Part shown: one piece after another, positions 46,036 to 53,932 of the stretch
How the letters are laid out: each line of letters starts with the position of its first letter
Position numbering within the stretch: position 1 is the first letter of the stretch
Assembly: GCF_014646335.1 (NCBI RefSeq)
Contig: NZ_BMNG01000005.1
Location: 371,543 to 435,542, forward strand
Direction: 5' to 3'
Origin: Streptomyces lasiicapitis
Lineage (GTDB): Bacteria > Actinomycetota > Actinomycetes > Streptomycetales > Streptomycetaceae
Length of the DNA: 64,000 bases
Notes under the pieces: model-generated
What the model saw: the letters and a program-made list of their open reading frames with translations, nothing else
Databases searched by the model: none
Told to the model about the DNA's origin: nothing
Program-made: the position numbers and the translations under genes

Positions 46036-46069
46036 GGGGTGTCGTGTTTCACGTGAAACACGACACCCC
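46036..46069. terminator. Perfect 34-bp palindrome with parS at its centre
   Basis: Arms of 17 bases (GGGGTGTCGTGTTTCAC and complement) meet at the parS dyad between convergent serine hydrolase and GNAT genes. It probably doubles as their terminator. Confidence 0.85.
46046..46059. other. parS: parS site (perfect), centre of a 34-bp palindrome
   Basis: Perfect core in the 45909-46112 convergent gap. Confidence 0.97.
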
Positions 46070-46112
46070 GCCACAGATAGCCGTGCGTCGGCGACCGGCG
46101 AGCCCGCGTGAT

Positions 46113-46565
46113 TCAGAGCTGCATCTTGAAGCCCACATGCGAAGCCGTGAACCCAAGGCGCTCGTAGAAGCGGTGCGCGTCGGTACGTGTGGCGTCGGAC
46201 GTCAGTTGCACCAGCTGGCAGCCCTGGCGCCGGGACTCCTCGACGGCCCACTCGATGAAGCGGGTTCCGAGCCCGCCGCCCCGCTCGTCCGCGTGCACGC
46301 GGACTGCTTCGATGATCGACCGAGTCGCGCCCTGCCGCGAGAGCCCCGGCACGATCGTGAGCTGGAGCGTGCCCACGACGCGGCCTTCGCGTACGGCGAC
46401 GACCAGGTGCTGATTGGGGTCCGCGGCGAGCCGTTCGAACGCCGGCAGATAGGGCGTCAGGTCGTCCGGGGATTCTCGCTGGGCGCCCAGCGGGTCGTGG
46501 GCGAGCATTGCCACGATCGCGGGGATGTCGTCGGCCACGGCAGGTCGTATCTCAAGATCTCCCAT
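46113..46565 (-). CDS. GNAT-family N-acetyltransferase
   Basis: A 150-residue GNAT with GTLQLTIVPGLSRQG, the acetyl-CoA loop ERGGGLGTRFIEWAVEESRRQGC, and TRTDAHRFYERLGFTASHVGFKMQL. The sequence resembles the PhnO/YpeA-like single-domain group, but the substrate is unknown. The ATG at 46565 begins MGDLEIRPAVADD. It is convergent with the serine hydrolase gene. Confidence 0.88.
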   Translation of the reverse strand: MGDLEIRPAVADDIPAIVAMLAHDPLGAQRESPDDLTPYLPAFERLAADPNQHLVVAVREGRVVGTLQLTIVPGLSRQGATRSIIEAVRVHADERGGGLGTRFIEWAVEESRRQGCQLVQLTSDATRTDAHRFYERLGFTASHVGFKMQL

Positions 46566-46650
46566 GGCCGCAGCTTATGCGGCGCCCGATCGGGCATGCC
46601 GGGCCCAGCCGGGGCCTGCATGCCGGCGCCCAGCGGGGCGTGAGGTCCCG

Positions 46651-47109
46651 CTACGCGGGGGTGCGCACCGCCTCGACGGCCTTGACCAGCGGGGCGAGCT
46701 CGGGGTTCTTGGCGGCCTCGTCCAGGGCCTCGCGCAGCGCCGTGTCATTGGTGGGGCGGGCCTCGGCGAGGAGCGCGGACCCGCTCTCGCTGACGTCCGT
46801 GTAGATGCCGCGCCGGTCCGTCGGGCACAGATAGCGTGACAGGAGTCCGCGCTCCTCGAGGCGGGTGACCAGGCGCGTGGTGGCGCTCTGGCTCAGGACG
46901 ACCGCGTCGGCGACCTGCTTCATCTGCAGATGGCCGCCCTCGCCGTCGTGCTGGCGGTTGAGGACGTCGAGCAGGCTGTACTCCCGCACGCTCAGGTCGT
47001 GCTTGGCCTGGAGCGCACGCTCGACATGGGTCTCGATCTTCCCGTGGAGCAGGGAGAGCGCGCACCAGCCCTGGGCGAGGGCGGTGAGTGCCGGGTCTGT
47101 CGCTGTCAT
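46651..47109 (-). CDS. MarR-family transcriptional regulator
   Basis: A 152-residue MarR regulator with a winged helix (LSVREYSLLDVLNRQHDGEGGHLQMKQVADAVVLSQSATTRLVTRLEERGLLSRYLCPTDRRG compressed across about 40-105). The DR-G wing motif is intact. It is divergent from an MFS exporter; the 47110-47310 gap holds repeated TGCAA/TTGCA half-sites. It most likely represses the exporter until bound by a ligand (inference). Confidence 0.92.
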   Translation of the reverse strand: MTATDPALTALAQGWCALSLLHGKIETHVERALQAKHDLSVREYSLLDVLNRQHDGEGGHLQMKQVADAVVLSQSATTRLVTRLEERGLLSRYLCPTDRRGIYTDVSESGSALLAEARPTNDTALREALDEAAKNPELAPLVKAVEAVRTPA

Positions 47110-47221
47110 GACTGTTCCTCCGTCTTCCGGCGTCCCTGCCGTCTTCCCGGGGCTCTGAGCGGCCGCGTTCCGCCGCGTCCAGCCCTGTCTCCGAGCGGCT
47201 CCGTCCAGGATAGTCCACCAC

Positions 47222-47291
47222 TGCAATATCCGGCGCTTGCATTTATCCCGCGTCTGCAACTATTGTGGACGCACGTTAAGCGCACCTGCAA
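47222..47291. promoter_or_regulatory. TGCAA/TTGCA half-site cluster, candidate MarR operator
   Basis: TGCAA (47222-47226) and TTGCA (47237-47241) form an inverted repeat with a 10-bp spacer; TGCAA recurs at 47255-47259 and 47287-47291. They lie between divergent marR and MFS genes. The role is inferred from position. Confidence 0.55.
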
Positions 47292-47310
47292 CCGTCTGGA
47301 AGGTAACGCC

Positions 47311-48528
47311 ATGCCTCTCGCGCTTCTGGCCCTCGCGATCGGGGCCTTCGGAATCGGGACCACCGAGTTCGTGATCATGGGACTGCTTCCCCAGGTCGCG
47401 GGTGACTTCGACGTCTCCATCCCCACCGCCGGTCTGCTCGTCACCGGCTATGCGCTCGGCGTCGTCGTCGGCGCCCCGCTCATGACCGTCCTGGGCCAGC
47501 GGATCACCCGCAAGCGGATGCTGATGCTCCTGATGGGGCTCTTCATCGTGGGCAACCTGATCTCCGCAGTGGCCCCGGTCTTCGGTGTCATGCTCGCCGG
47601 ACGCGTCGTCGCCTCGCTCGCCCACGGCGCCTTCTTCGGCATCGGCTCGGTGGTCGCGGCCGAGCTGGTCGCCCCGGAGAAGAAGGCGGGCGCGATCGCC
47701 ATGATGTTCACGGGCCTGACCGTGGCCAACGTGGTCGGTGTGCCGCTCGGCACGCTCGTCGGGCAGGCCATCGGCTGGCGCGTCACCTTCGTCATCGTCG
47801 CCGCCCTGGGCGTCCTCGGCCTCGCCGGTATCGCCAAGCTCGTGCCGGACCTGCCCAAGCCCGAAGGCGTACGGCTGCGCGACGAGGTCGGTGCCTTCCG
47901 CAACGTCCAGGTGCTCCTGGCCATGGCGATGACCGTCCTCGGCTTCGGCGGTGTCTTCGCGGCCATCACGTACATCACGCCGATGATGACGGACGTCGCG
48001 GGCTACGCGGAGTCCTCCGTGACCTGGCTCCTCGTCCTCTTCGGCCTCGGCATGGTCGCCGGCAACCTGATCGGCGGCAAGTTCGCCGACCGCGCCCTGA
48101 TGCCGATGCTGTACATCTCGCTCGGCGCCCTCGCCGTCGTGCTCGCCCTGTTCACGGTCACCGCGCACAACAAGGTCGCTGCCGCCGTCTCCGTCATGCT
48201 GATCGGCGCGCTCGGCTTCGCCACGGTGCCGCCGCTGCAGAAGCGGGTCCTCGACCAGGCTTCCGCGGCACCGACCCTCGCGTCGGCCGCCAACATCGGC
48301 GCCTTCAACCTCGGCAACGCCCTCGCGGCCTGGCTCGGCGGCATCGTGATCTCCAGCGGCTTCGGCTACACCGCCCCGAACTGGGTGGGCGCCGCCCTCG
48401 CCGCTTCCGCCCTCGGCCTGGCCGTCCTCTCGGCCGCCCTGGAGCGCCGGTCCACCGCTCCCAGCAAGGTCGTCGCCGCTGCCGGTGTCGCGCCCGCGGC
48501 CGAGGTCCCGGCGCCCGCGCACCACTGA
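47311..48528 (+). CDS. MFS exporter (DHA1-type)
   Basis: A 405-residue 12-helix MFS protein starting MPLALLALAIGAFGIGTTEFVIMGLLPQ, the DHA1 hallmark of Cmx/AraJ-like exporters. The motif A-like loop is ITRKRMLM. The ATG at 47311 follows GGAAGG. It is probably induced via the divergent MarR. The GlcG-like gene lies 47 nt downstream and is probably co-transcribed. Confidence 0.9.
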   Translation: MPLALLALAIGAFGIGTTEFVIMGLLPQVAGDFDVSIPTAGLLVTGYALGVVVGAPLMTVLGQRITRKRMLMLLMGLFIVGNLISAVAPVFGVMLAGRVVASLAHGAFFGIGSVVAAELVAPEKKAGAIAMMFTGLTVANVVGVPLGTLVGQAIGWRVTFVIVAALGVLGLAGIAKLVPDLPKPEGVRLRDEVGAFRNVQVLLAMAMTVLGFGGVFAAITYITPMMTDVAGYAESSVTWLLVLFGLGMVAGNLIGGKFADRALMPMLYISLGALAVVLALFTVTAHNKVAAAVSVMLIGALGFATVPPLQKRVLDQASAAPTLASAANIGAFNLGNALAAWLGGIVISSGFGYTAPNWVGAALAASALGLAVLSAALERRSTAPSKVVAAAGVAPAAEVPAPAHH

Positions 48529-48575
48529 CCACTTCCCTCACCCCACCTCACAGCACCATCAAGGAGAACCCCCTC

Positions 48576-48998
48576 ATGAGCACCACCACGGCCGTCACCC
48601 CCCTGACCACCAGCGACGCGGAAGCCCTCGTTGCCGCCGCCCACCGCGCCGCCGAAGCCGCGGACGTCACGGTCAGCGTCACCGTCCTCGACGCGGGCGG
48701 CCACCTCCTGGCCTTCCGACGCGACGACCGGGCCGTACTGATCTCCGGGGAGACCAGCACCCGCAAGGCGTTCACCGCCCTCCAGCTCAACGCCCCGACC
48801 GCCGACCTCGTCGACGCGGTGCAGCCTGGCGGGCCGTTCCACACCCTGCCGACGGCGCTCGACCGGCCGCTCCTGTTCATCGCGGGCGGCGTGCCCGTCC
48901 ACCGCGACGGCCGCCTCATCGGCGCGATCGGCGTCGGCGGCGGTGCCCCGGAGCAGGACCACGGCTTCGCGACGGCTGCCGTGAAGGCCCTCGCGTAG
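48576..48998 (+). CDS. GlcG/HbpS-family protein
   Basis: A 140-residue protein of the DUF336 (GlcG/HbpS) family, with VSVTVLDAGGHLLAFRRDD and GGVPVHRDGRLIGAIGVGGGAPEQDHGFA. The secreted Streptomyces relative HbpS binds haem, but this copy lacks a signal peptide. It starts behind AAGGAG. Co-location with a MarR-controlled exporter suggests a small ligand-responsive unit (inference). Confidence 0.85.
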   Translation: MSTTTAVTPLTTSDAEALVAAAHRAAEAADVTVSVTVLDAGGHLLAFRRDDRAVLISGETSTRKAFTALQLNAPTADLVDAVQPGGPFHTLPTALDRPLLFIAGGVPVHRDGRLIGAIGVGGGAPEQDHGFATAAVKALA

Positions 48999-49023
48999 CC
49001 GGGGTATCCCCCCGTACGTGACT

Positions 49024-49074
49024 GAAGCCCGCCCTCAAGTGCCAGAAGAACCATGGCACTTGAGGGCGGGCTTC
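49024..49074. terminator. Very strong bidirectional terminator
   Basis: A perfect 21-bp stem (arms 49024-49044 and 49054-49074) with a 9-nt loop lies between the convergent GlcG-like and double-GNAT genes. Confidence 0.92.
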
Positions 49075-49112
49075 GACGCGTTGACCGCGAGCCCCCGGTG
49101 ACGGGCGTCAGC

Positions 49113-50009
49113 TCAGCCCGCGGCCACCGTCAGGGGCGCGAATCGGCGGGTCCAGTCGCCTGGCAGTTCCTGGATGCCGTACGTCATCACGGCGTTGAAG
49201 GCGACAGTCTCCAAGCCGTGCTCCTTCGCCCAGGTCAGCAGTTCCTCGTGGCGTACGTCGATGTCGGTGCGCAGCGGCCGGTCGGTGCGGGCGCCGAGCG
49301 AGGCGATGAGTGCCTTCGCCGTCTCCGTGTCACGGGCGATGAGGGGGCCGACGACATGGGTCTCCATGTTCGGCCACGCGCCCGCGTAGCCGATGATCTC
49401 GCCGTTCGCCTCCGCGACTCTGAACTGGTCGGTGAAGGCGGGCAGGCGGGTGAGCACGTGCGTGCGGTCCAGGCCGAAGACCTCGGTGTCGAGACTGATG
49501 AGGGTGGGCAGGTCCTCCGCGGTCGCCGCTCGGGTGGTGATGCCTGGAGTCCCGTCGGCCGAGGCTGAGGCCGAAGATGAAGATGAAGGCGTGAAGTGGC
49601 CGCGGAGCATCTCGGCGCGGCCCACCGTCTTGAAGCCGAGCTGCTCGTACAGGGGACGGCCGTTCGGTGTCGCGTGCAGGGTGAGCGGGGTGGTGCCCGC
49701 GGAATCGGTGACGTAGCGCATCAGATGGCGTCCGATGCCCTTGCGGGCATGACGCTCGGCGACCAGCACCATGCCGATCGCCGAGAGTCCGGGGTTCTCA
49801 AGAGGTCCGTACTGGGTCACGACGCACGCGGCGATCAGGCCGGGGCCGTCGGGGTCGTCGATGCCGTAGCCCGTTCCGGCCGAGAGCAGCAGGCCCCATT
49901 TGTGTTCCTCGCGGGGCCAGCCGCGGTCCTCGGACAGATCGGCGCAGGCCGCGAGATCGCGGGGAGTCAGCCTGCGGATGGGCAGTGCGGAGAGGGTAGG
50001 TGTCGACAC
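49113..50009 (-). CDS. Double GNAT-domain acetyltransferase
   Basis: A 298-residue protein with two GNAT units. The first has MVLVAERHARKGIGRHLMRYV (acetyl-CoA loop) and ANGRPLYEQLGFKTV-like strand; the second, degenerate, contains VGPLIARDTETAKALIASLG. The linker has Ser/Ala repeats. The GTG at 50009 starts 5 nt after the stop of the DUF2269 gene, so the two are probably coupled. The substrate is unknown. Confidence 0.85.
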   Translation of the reverse strand: MSTPTLSALPIRRLTPRDLAACADLSEDRGWPREEHKWGLLLSAGTGYGIDDPDGPGLIAACVVTQYGPLENPGLSAIGMVLVAERHARKGIGRHLMRYVTDSAGTTPLTLHATPNGRPLYEQLGFKTVGRAEMLRGHFTPSSSSSASASADGTPGITTRAATAEDLPTLISLDTEVFGLDRTHVLTRLPAFTDQFRVAEANGEIIGYAGAWPNMETHVVGPLIARDTETAKALIASLGARTDRPLRTDIDVRHEELLTWAKEHGLETVAFNAVMTYGIQELPGDWTRRFAPLTVAAG

Positions 50010-50014
50010 GCGGG

Positions 50015-50605
50015 TCAGGCTGTCTGACGCATGACCTCGGCGTCCACCTTTTTGTGGGTAGAAGCACGTTGCTTTTGGCCAAGTTGTTTCTGGTCAGCCT
50101 GGTGGGTGGTGCGCAGGCGGCGGCCGCGCCGGGTCAGCCCCCAGGGCTTGAGGACCGAGATGACCGTCATGAAGAGGTACGCGCTCAGCGAGACGATGGG
50201 GCCGGCGATGAGGTCGGTCGAGCTGGCCAGCGGTTCTCCGGCGGACACGGTCGCCACAGCGTCATTGACGCCCGGCCGCAACGCGAAGGTCGACGCGATG
50301 GTGGTGGCCAGCGTCAGCCAGAACTTCGTATAGACCCAGCGGTGCCGCGCGAGCCTCCAGGGCGTCCCCAGCGAGAGCAGCAGACCGCTCAGCAGCGTGA
50401 CGAAGGCCAGGGGGACTACGAGCCAGTCGGTGAAGACCTTCATCGCGCGGACGGAGGCTTCGATGGTCGGGGCGGAATCGGTGGTGATCGCGGCCGCGGC
50501 GAGTGCGACGAGCCCGAGCGTGAGCCCGAGCCAGCCGGCGGCGGCTGTGACATGGACGACGAGGGTGGCCCGGCGTGCGGGGCGGCGAAGTTTCACGTGA
50601 AACAC
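50015..50605 (-). CDS. DUF2269-like integral membrane protein
   Basis: A 196-residue protein with four candidate helices (LVVHVTAAAGWLGLTLGLVAL, WLVVPLAFVTLLSGLLLSLG, FWLTLATTIASTFA, IVSLSAYLFMTVISVL) and a basic C-terminal tail. The likely start is the GTG at 50605, which is embedded in a parS site (V-F-H-V-K is encoded by it). An ATG at 50674 would add 23 residues and overlap the divergent HAD gene. The function is unknown. Confidence 0.7.
   Translation of the reverse strand: MFHVKLRRPARRATLVVHVTAAAGWLGLTLGLVALAAAAITTDSAPTIEASVRAMKVFTDWLVVPLAFVTLLSGLLLSLGTPWRLARHRWVYTKFWLTLATTIASTFALRPGVNDAVATVSAGEPLASSTDLIAGPIVSLSAYLFMTVISVLKPWGLTRRGRRLRTTHQADQKQLGQKQRASTHKKVDAEVMRQTA
50590..50603. other. 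parS: parS site (perfect), overlapping a start codon
   Basis: Perfect core covering the first codons of the DUF2269-like gene in a divergent region, 69 bp from the HAD gene start. Confidence 0.95.
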
Positions 50606-50672
50606 GTTGCCGGGAGAAGCGGCCAGGGGCGTCTGACAGCGGGAGTAACCCCGGGTACTAGCCTCGGCGTAC

Positions 50673-51344
50673 ATGGCACGCCTGCATCTCTTTGATCTGG
50701 ACGGAACGCTGCTGTACGGCACCGCCGCGCCCGTGGAAATCTCCCGGCAGTTGGGCCTGGACCGGGAGATCGCGGAGCTGGAGCGGGACTTCGTCGCGGG
50801 GCGTATTGACTCGCGTGGGTACGCGGTGCGGGTGCATGACCTCTGGGCGGGCCTCACCGACTCCCATGTGGCGGCGGCCTTCGACGGGGCTCCCTGGCTG
50901 GCCGGCATACGCGAGACCTGGGACGAGATCCGTGCGAACGGCGACTACTGCGCCGTTGTCTCGCTGTCGCCGTCGTTCTTCGTGGAGCGGCTGCTGGAGT
51001 GGGGTGCCCATGCCGCGTACGGATCGCGGTTCCCGGCCGTGCCGTTCGCCGAACCCGTGAATCCCGCGGGCATTCTCAACGCGGCGGCCAAGGTGAAGAT
51101 CGCGAACCGGCTCTGTGAAGAGTTCGGGGTGGGCCGGGCCGACTGCGTTGCGTATGGAGACTCGCTGTCCGACCTGGATCTGTTCGCCGCAATGCCTGTT
51201 TCGGTCGCGGTCAATGCGGATCCGCGGCTGGTCGACCTGGCCACGCATGCGTATGTCGGGCGCGATTTGTGGAAGGCGTACGAATTGGTGCGCACGCCGG
51301 TAATCGAGGCAATTGACGGGGGTGGACCCTTGAATTCCGAGTGA
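50673..51344 (+). CDS. HAD-family phosphatase (SerB-like)
   Basis: A 223-residue haloacid-dehalogenase-fold phosphatase. Motif I is FDLDGTLLYG (nucleophile Asp), motif II is CAVVSLSPSF, motif III Lys is in AAAKVKIANRL, and motif IV is CVAYGDSLSDLDLFA. This pattern is that of the SerB/HAD-IB group acting on phosphoserine or related phosphates; the true substrate is unknown. The ATG at 50673 has no strong Shine-Dalgarno and may be leaderless. Confidence 0.88.
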   Translation: MARLHLFDLDGTLLYGTAAPVEISRQLGLDREIAELERDFVAGRIDSRGYAVRVHDLWAGLTDSHVAAAFDGAPWLAGIRETWDEIRANGDYCAVVSLSPSFFVERLLEWGAHAAYGSRFPAVPFAEPVNPAGILNAAAKVKIANRLCEEFGVGRADCVAYGDSLSDLDLFAAMPVSVAVNADPRLVDLATHAYVGRDLWKAYELVRTPVIEAIDGGGPLNSE

Positions 51345-51390
51345 AGGAAGGGTACTTGTGCGCAGGACGTCGGCCGGTATGGTCGACTCC

Positions 51391-51434
51391 GGTTCAAGCC
51401 AGGGGCGGAGAAGGTTCGAGCCAGGGGCGTGGAA
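51391..51434. repeat. 22-bp direct tandem repeat (two copies)
   Basis: Two adjacent 22-bp units (51391-51412 and 51413-51434) begin GGTTCAAGCCAGGGGCG and GGTTCGAGCCAGGGGCG, differing at three positions. They lie in the 375-bp gap 51345-51719 upstream of the flavohaemoglobin gene. The rest of the gap shows nothing I recognise beyond presumed promoter sequence. Confidence 0.75.
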
Positions 51435-51719
51435 GGCGCACCCGAGAGGGCGCGGACGCAGATCAACAAAGCTTAACGGGGCAAAGAGATCGAGAACCCG
51501 TACTTCGGGCTTTGTGCTCCGCACAATGGACGCGGCTGCGACGCTGCGGGTGAGATGACTGCGGCCAATGTCACATTCTTTCCCTACTTGTCCGTAGGTC
51601 TTGGGACACCAGGGTTCAATGTGGTCGACATGGGCTGCCGAGGCGGAGCGGGGAAAGCACGCACCTTCCGGCGAGGAAGTGCACGGACCGACTGAGAGAT
51701 GTTCGAGGCGAGGCACAGC

Positions 51720-53330
51720 ATGGACGCTCCGACCACCACGTCGGCTGGCAACGGCACTTCCGGGGACAACGGCGGTTCTGGCGGCTGGTTCACACCACGT
51801 AGAACGCCGAGTGACCAGGAGGCCGCGGAGTCGCCTCGCACGGCGGAGCAGGCTGAGTCAGGGGCCGAACCCGGGAACGGGCCACGGGAGTCGCCGTCCG
51901 GGCGCAGAGTGTCCGCCATACGGCCACTGGGCAGGCCGGGTGCGGTGGGCGCTGCGGAGCCCGGGTCGGAGCGAATACCGGTCTTGGAGCCGGTCGTCGA
52001 GGACGAGGTTGCTGCCGGTGACACCGAGCCCGTCGCGGAGGCCGCCAGCGCCAACGCCAGCCCCGTAGTTGAGGCTGTGGCGGGAGCCGCGCCCGAAGCT
52101 CCTGCTGCGCCCACAGCCCCTGCCGCCGCCGAAGCCTCTGCTGAACCCGCTGAACCCGCCGAGCCCGCTGAACCCGCTGAACCCGCCGAGCCTGCCGCGC
52201 CCGCCCCCCAAGGCCCCAACGCCTCCCCCGACGCCGCCCGCGTCCAGCGCACGATGGCCGAGATCGGACCCGTCGCCGACAAGGTCACCTCGTACTTCTA
52301 CGCGCTCCTCTTCACCCGCCACCCGGATCTGCGCGGCCTGTTCCCTGCCGCGATGGACACCCAGCGCGACCGGCTCCTGAAGGCGCTGCTGACCGCCGCG
52401 GAGCATATCGACCAGGCCGACGTACTCGTCGCCTACCTGCGCAACCTCGGCCGCGGACACCGCAAGTACGGCACGCAGGCCGAGCACTATCCGGCCGTCG
52501 GCGAGTGCCTGATCGGCGCGCTGAGCCGGTACGCCGGCGCCGTCTGGGACGACGAGACCGAGGCGGCCTGGGTCCGGACGTACACGACGATCTCCCAGGT
52601 CATGATCGACGCGGCCGCCGAGGACGAACTGCGCGCCCCTGCCTGGTGGTACGCGGAGGTCGTCTCGCACGACCTCAGGACGCCCGACATCGCTGTCGTC
52701 ACGGTCCGCCCCGACCAGCCGTACCCGTTCCTGGCGGGCCAGTACACAAGCCTGGAAACGCCTTGGTGGCCGCGCATATGGCGGCACTACTCCTTCGCGT
52801 CGGCGCCCCGCTCCGACGGGCTGCTGTCCTTCCACGTGAAGGCGATCCCGGCGGGTTGGGTCTCCAACGCGCTGGTGCACCGCGCCCGGCCCGGGGACGT
52901 GGTCCGGCTCGGCCCGCCGGCCGGTTCGATGACCGTGGACCACTCCACCAGCAGCGGACTGCTCTGCCTGGGCGGCGGTACCGGCATCGCGCCCATCAAG
53001 GCGCTTGTCGAGGACGTCGCCGAGCATGGCAGGCGGCGCCCGGTCGAGGTGTTCTACGGCGCGCGCACCGATCACGACCTGTACGACATCGACACGATGC
53101 TGCGCCTGCAGCAGACCCACCCGTGGCTGGCCGTCCGCCCCATCGTCGACAACCGGGCCCAATTGCCGGACGCGGTGCGGGAGTACGGCCCGTGGAACGA
53201 GTACGACGCGTATCTCTCGGGCCCGCCCGGGATGATCCGCAGCGGCGTGGACGCGCTGCGGGACGTGGGGATTCCCGCAGGCCGCATCCGGCACGACGCG
53301 GTGGAGGAACTGGTCGCGGCGGGCGACTAG
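51720..53330 (+). CDS. Flavohaemoglobin-like protein with N-terminal extension
   Basis: A 536-residue protein. Residues 1-170 are disordered and Ala/Glu/Pro-rich, ending in AEP tandem repeats. A globin domain follows (about 175-310), with proximal His in RGHRKYGTQAEHYPAVGECL. Then an FAD-binding domain (WRHYSFASAPRS) and an NAD-binding domain (CLGGGTGIAPIKALVE, YLSGPPGMI) occur, as in nitric-oxide dioxygenases. The first two residues of the family are absent, so the N-terminus is extra. The ATG at 51720 follows GCGAGG; an upstream ATG at 51699 is possible. Confidence 0.85.
   Translation: MDAPTTTSAGNGTSGDNGGSGGWFTPRRTPSDQEAAESPRTAEQAESGAEPGNGPRESPSGRRVSAIRPLGRPGAVGAAEPGSERIPVLEPVVEDEVAAGDTEPVAEAASANASPVVEAVAGAAPEAPAAPTAPAAAEASAEPAEPAEPAEPAEPAEPAAPAPQGPNASPDAARVQRTMAEIGPVADKVTSYFYALLFTRHPDLRGLFPAAMDTQRDRLLKALLTAAEHIDQADVLVAYLRNLGRGHRKYGTQAEHYPAVGECLIGALSRYAGAVWDDETEAAWVRTYTTISQVMIDAAAEDELRAPAWWYAEVVSHDLRTPDIAVVTVRPDQPYPFLAGQYTSLETPWWPRIWRHYSFASAPRSDGLLSFHVKAIPAGWVSNALVHRARPGDVVRLGPPAGSMTVDHSTSSGLLCLGGGTGIAPIKALVEDVAEHGRRRPVEVFYGARTDHDLYDIDTMLRLQQTHPWLAVRPIVDNRAQLPDAVREYGPWNEYDAYLSGPPGMIRSGVDALRDVGIPAGRIRHDAVEELVAAGD
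52140..52193. repeat. 9-bp coding repeat, six copies (AEP)
   Basis: Six 9-bp units of type GCTGAACCC or GCCGAGCCC encode consecutive Ala-Glu-Pro triplets in the N-terminal extension of the flavohaemoglobin. Two codon variants alternate, so slippage may have been followed by divergence. Confidence 0.85.
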
Positions 53331-53390
53331 CCCCCGCACACGGTCAGCACCCGGAGCTCAGAAGCAGGACTCGGCGCCCATGGCTGACGT

Positions 53391-53873
53391 TCAGCCCAGG
53401 TCGGGCGCGTGCATCGCCCGTACGCCCTCGATGTTGCCGTCCAGATAGTGCCGCAGCGACAGCGGGACGAGATGGACCGAGGCGATCCCGACGCGGGTGA
53501 ACGGCACCCGCACGATCTCGTACTCACCGTCGGGGTGGTCGACTTCGGGGCCGTGCCGCAGCGCCGCGTCCATGGACTCCAGGCGGCAGACGAAGAAGTG
53601 CTGCACCTTCACGCCGGTCGCGCCGCCGTCCTCGCCGATGTGCTCGACCGTGTCCACGAAGCACGGCACCACATCGATGATCTTGGCGCCGAGTTCCTCG
53701 TGCACTTCCCGGTGCAGGGCGTCGATGACGGTCGCGTCCTCCGTCTCGACGCCGCCGCCCGGAGTGAGCCAGTACGGATCCACGCCGGGCTTGGTCCGCT
53801 TGATCAGGATGAGGTCGTCCCCATCGAGGAGGACGGCACGTGCGGTGCGCTTGACCACGGGTCGGACGGTCAT
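53391..53873 (-). CDS. NUDIX hydrolase
   Basis: A 160-residue NUDIX protein with the box GGGVETEDATVIDALHREVHEELGAK, matching GX5EX7REUXEEXGU. It hydrolyses a nucleoside diphosphate derivative, identity unknown. The ATG at 53873 starts MTVRPVVKRTARAVL. A one-mismatch parS lies 22 bp upstream, between this gene and the LysR gene. Confidence 0.9.
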   Translation of the reverse strand: MTVRPVVKRTARAVLLDGDDLILIKRTKPGVDPYWLTPGGGVETEDATVIDALHREVHEELGAKIIDVVPCFVDTVEHIGEDGGATGVKVQHFFVCRLESMDAALRHGPEVDHPDGEYEIVRVPFTRVGIASVHLVPLSLRHYLDGNIEGVRAMHAPDLG

Positions 53874-53894
53874 GGGAGAAATGTGGCCCGGACT

Positions 53895-53908
53895 GTTCCA
53901 CGTGAAAC
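53895..53908. other. parS: parS-like site (one mismatch)
   Basis: GTTCCACGTGAAAC differs from the consensus at one base. It lies in the short gap between the NUDIX and LysR genes. Confidence 0.75.
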
Positions 53909-53932
53909 ATCGCGGGTCTGCTGGGGCTGTCC

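Noticed and set aside
51345..51719. A c-di-AMP (ydaO-type) or other riboswitch before the flavohaemoglobin gene
   Set aside because: The repeated GAGCCAGGGG elements do not match the conserved core I know; only a tandem repeat can be supported.
52831..52840. A further parS in the flavohaemoglobin gene (TTCCACGTGAAG)
   Set aside because: It has several mismatches to the 14-bp core and lies in conserved coding sequence.
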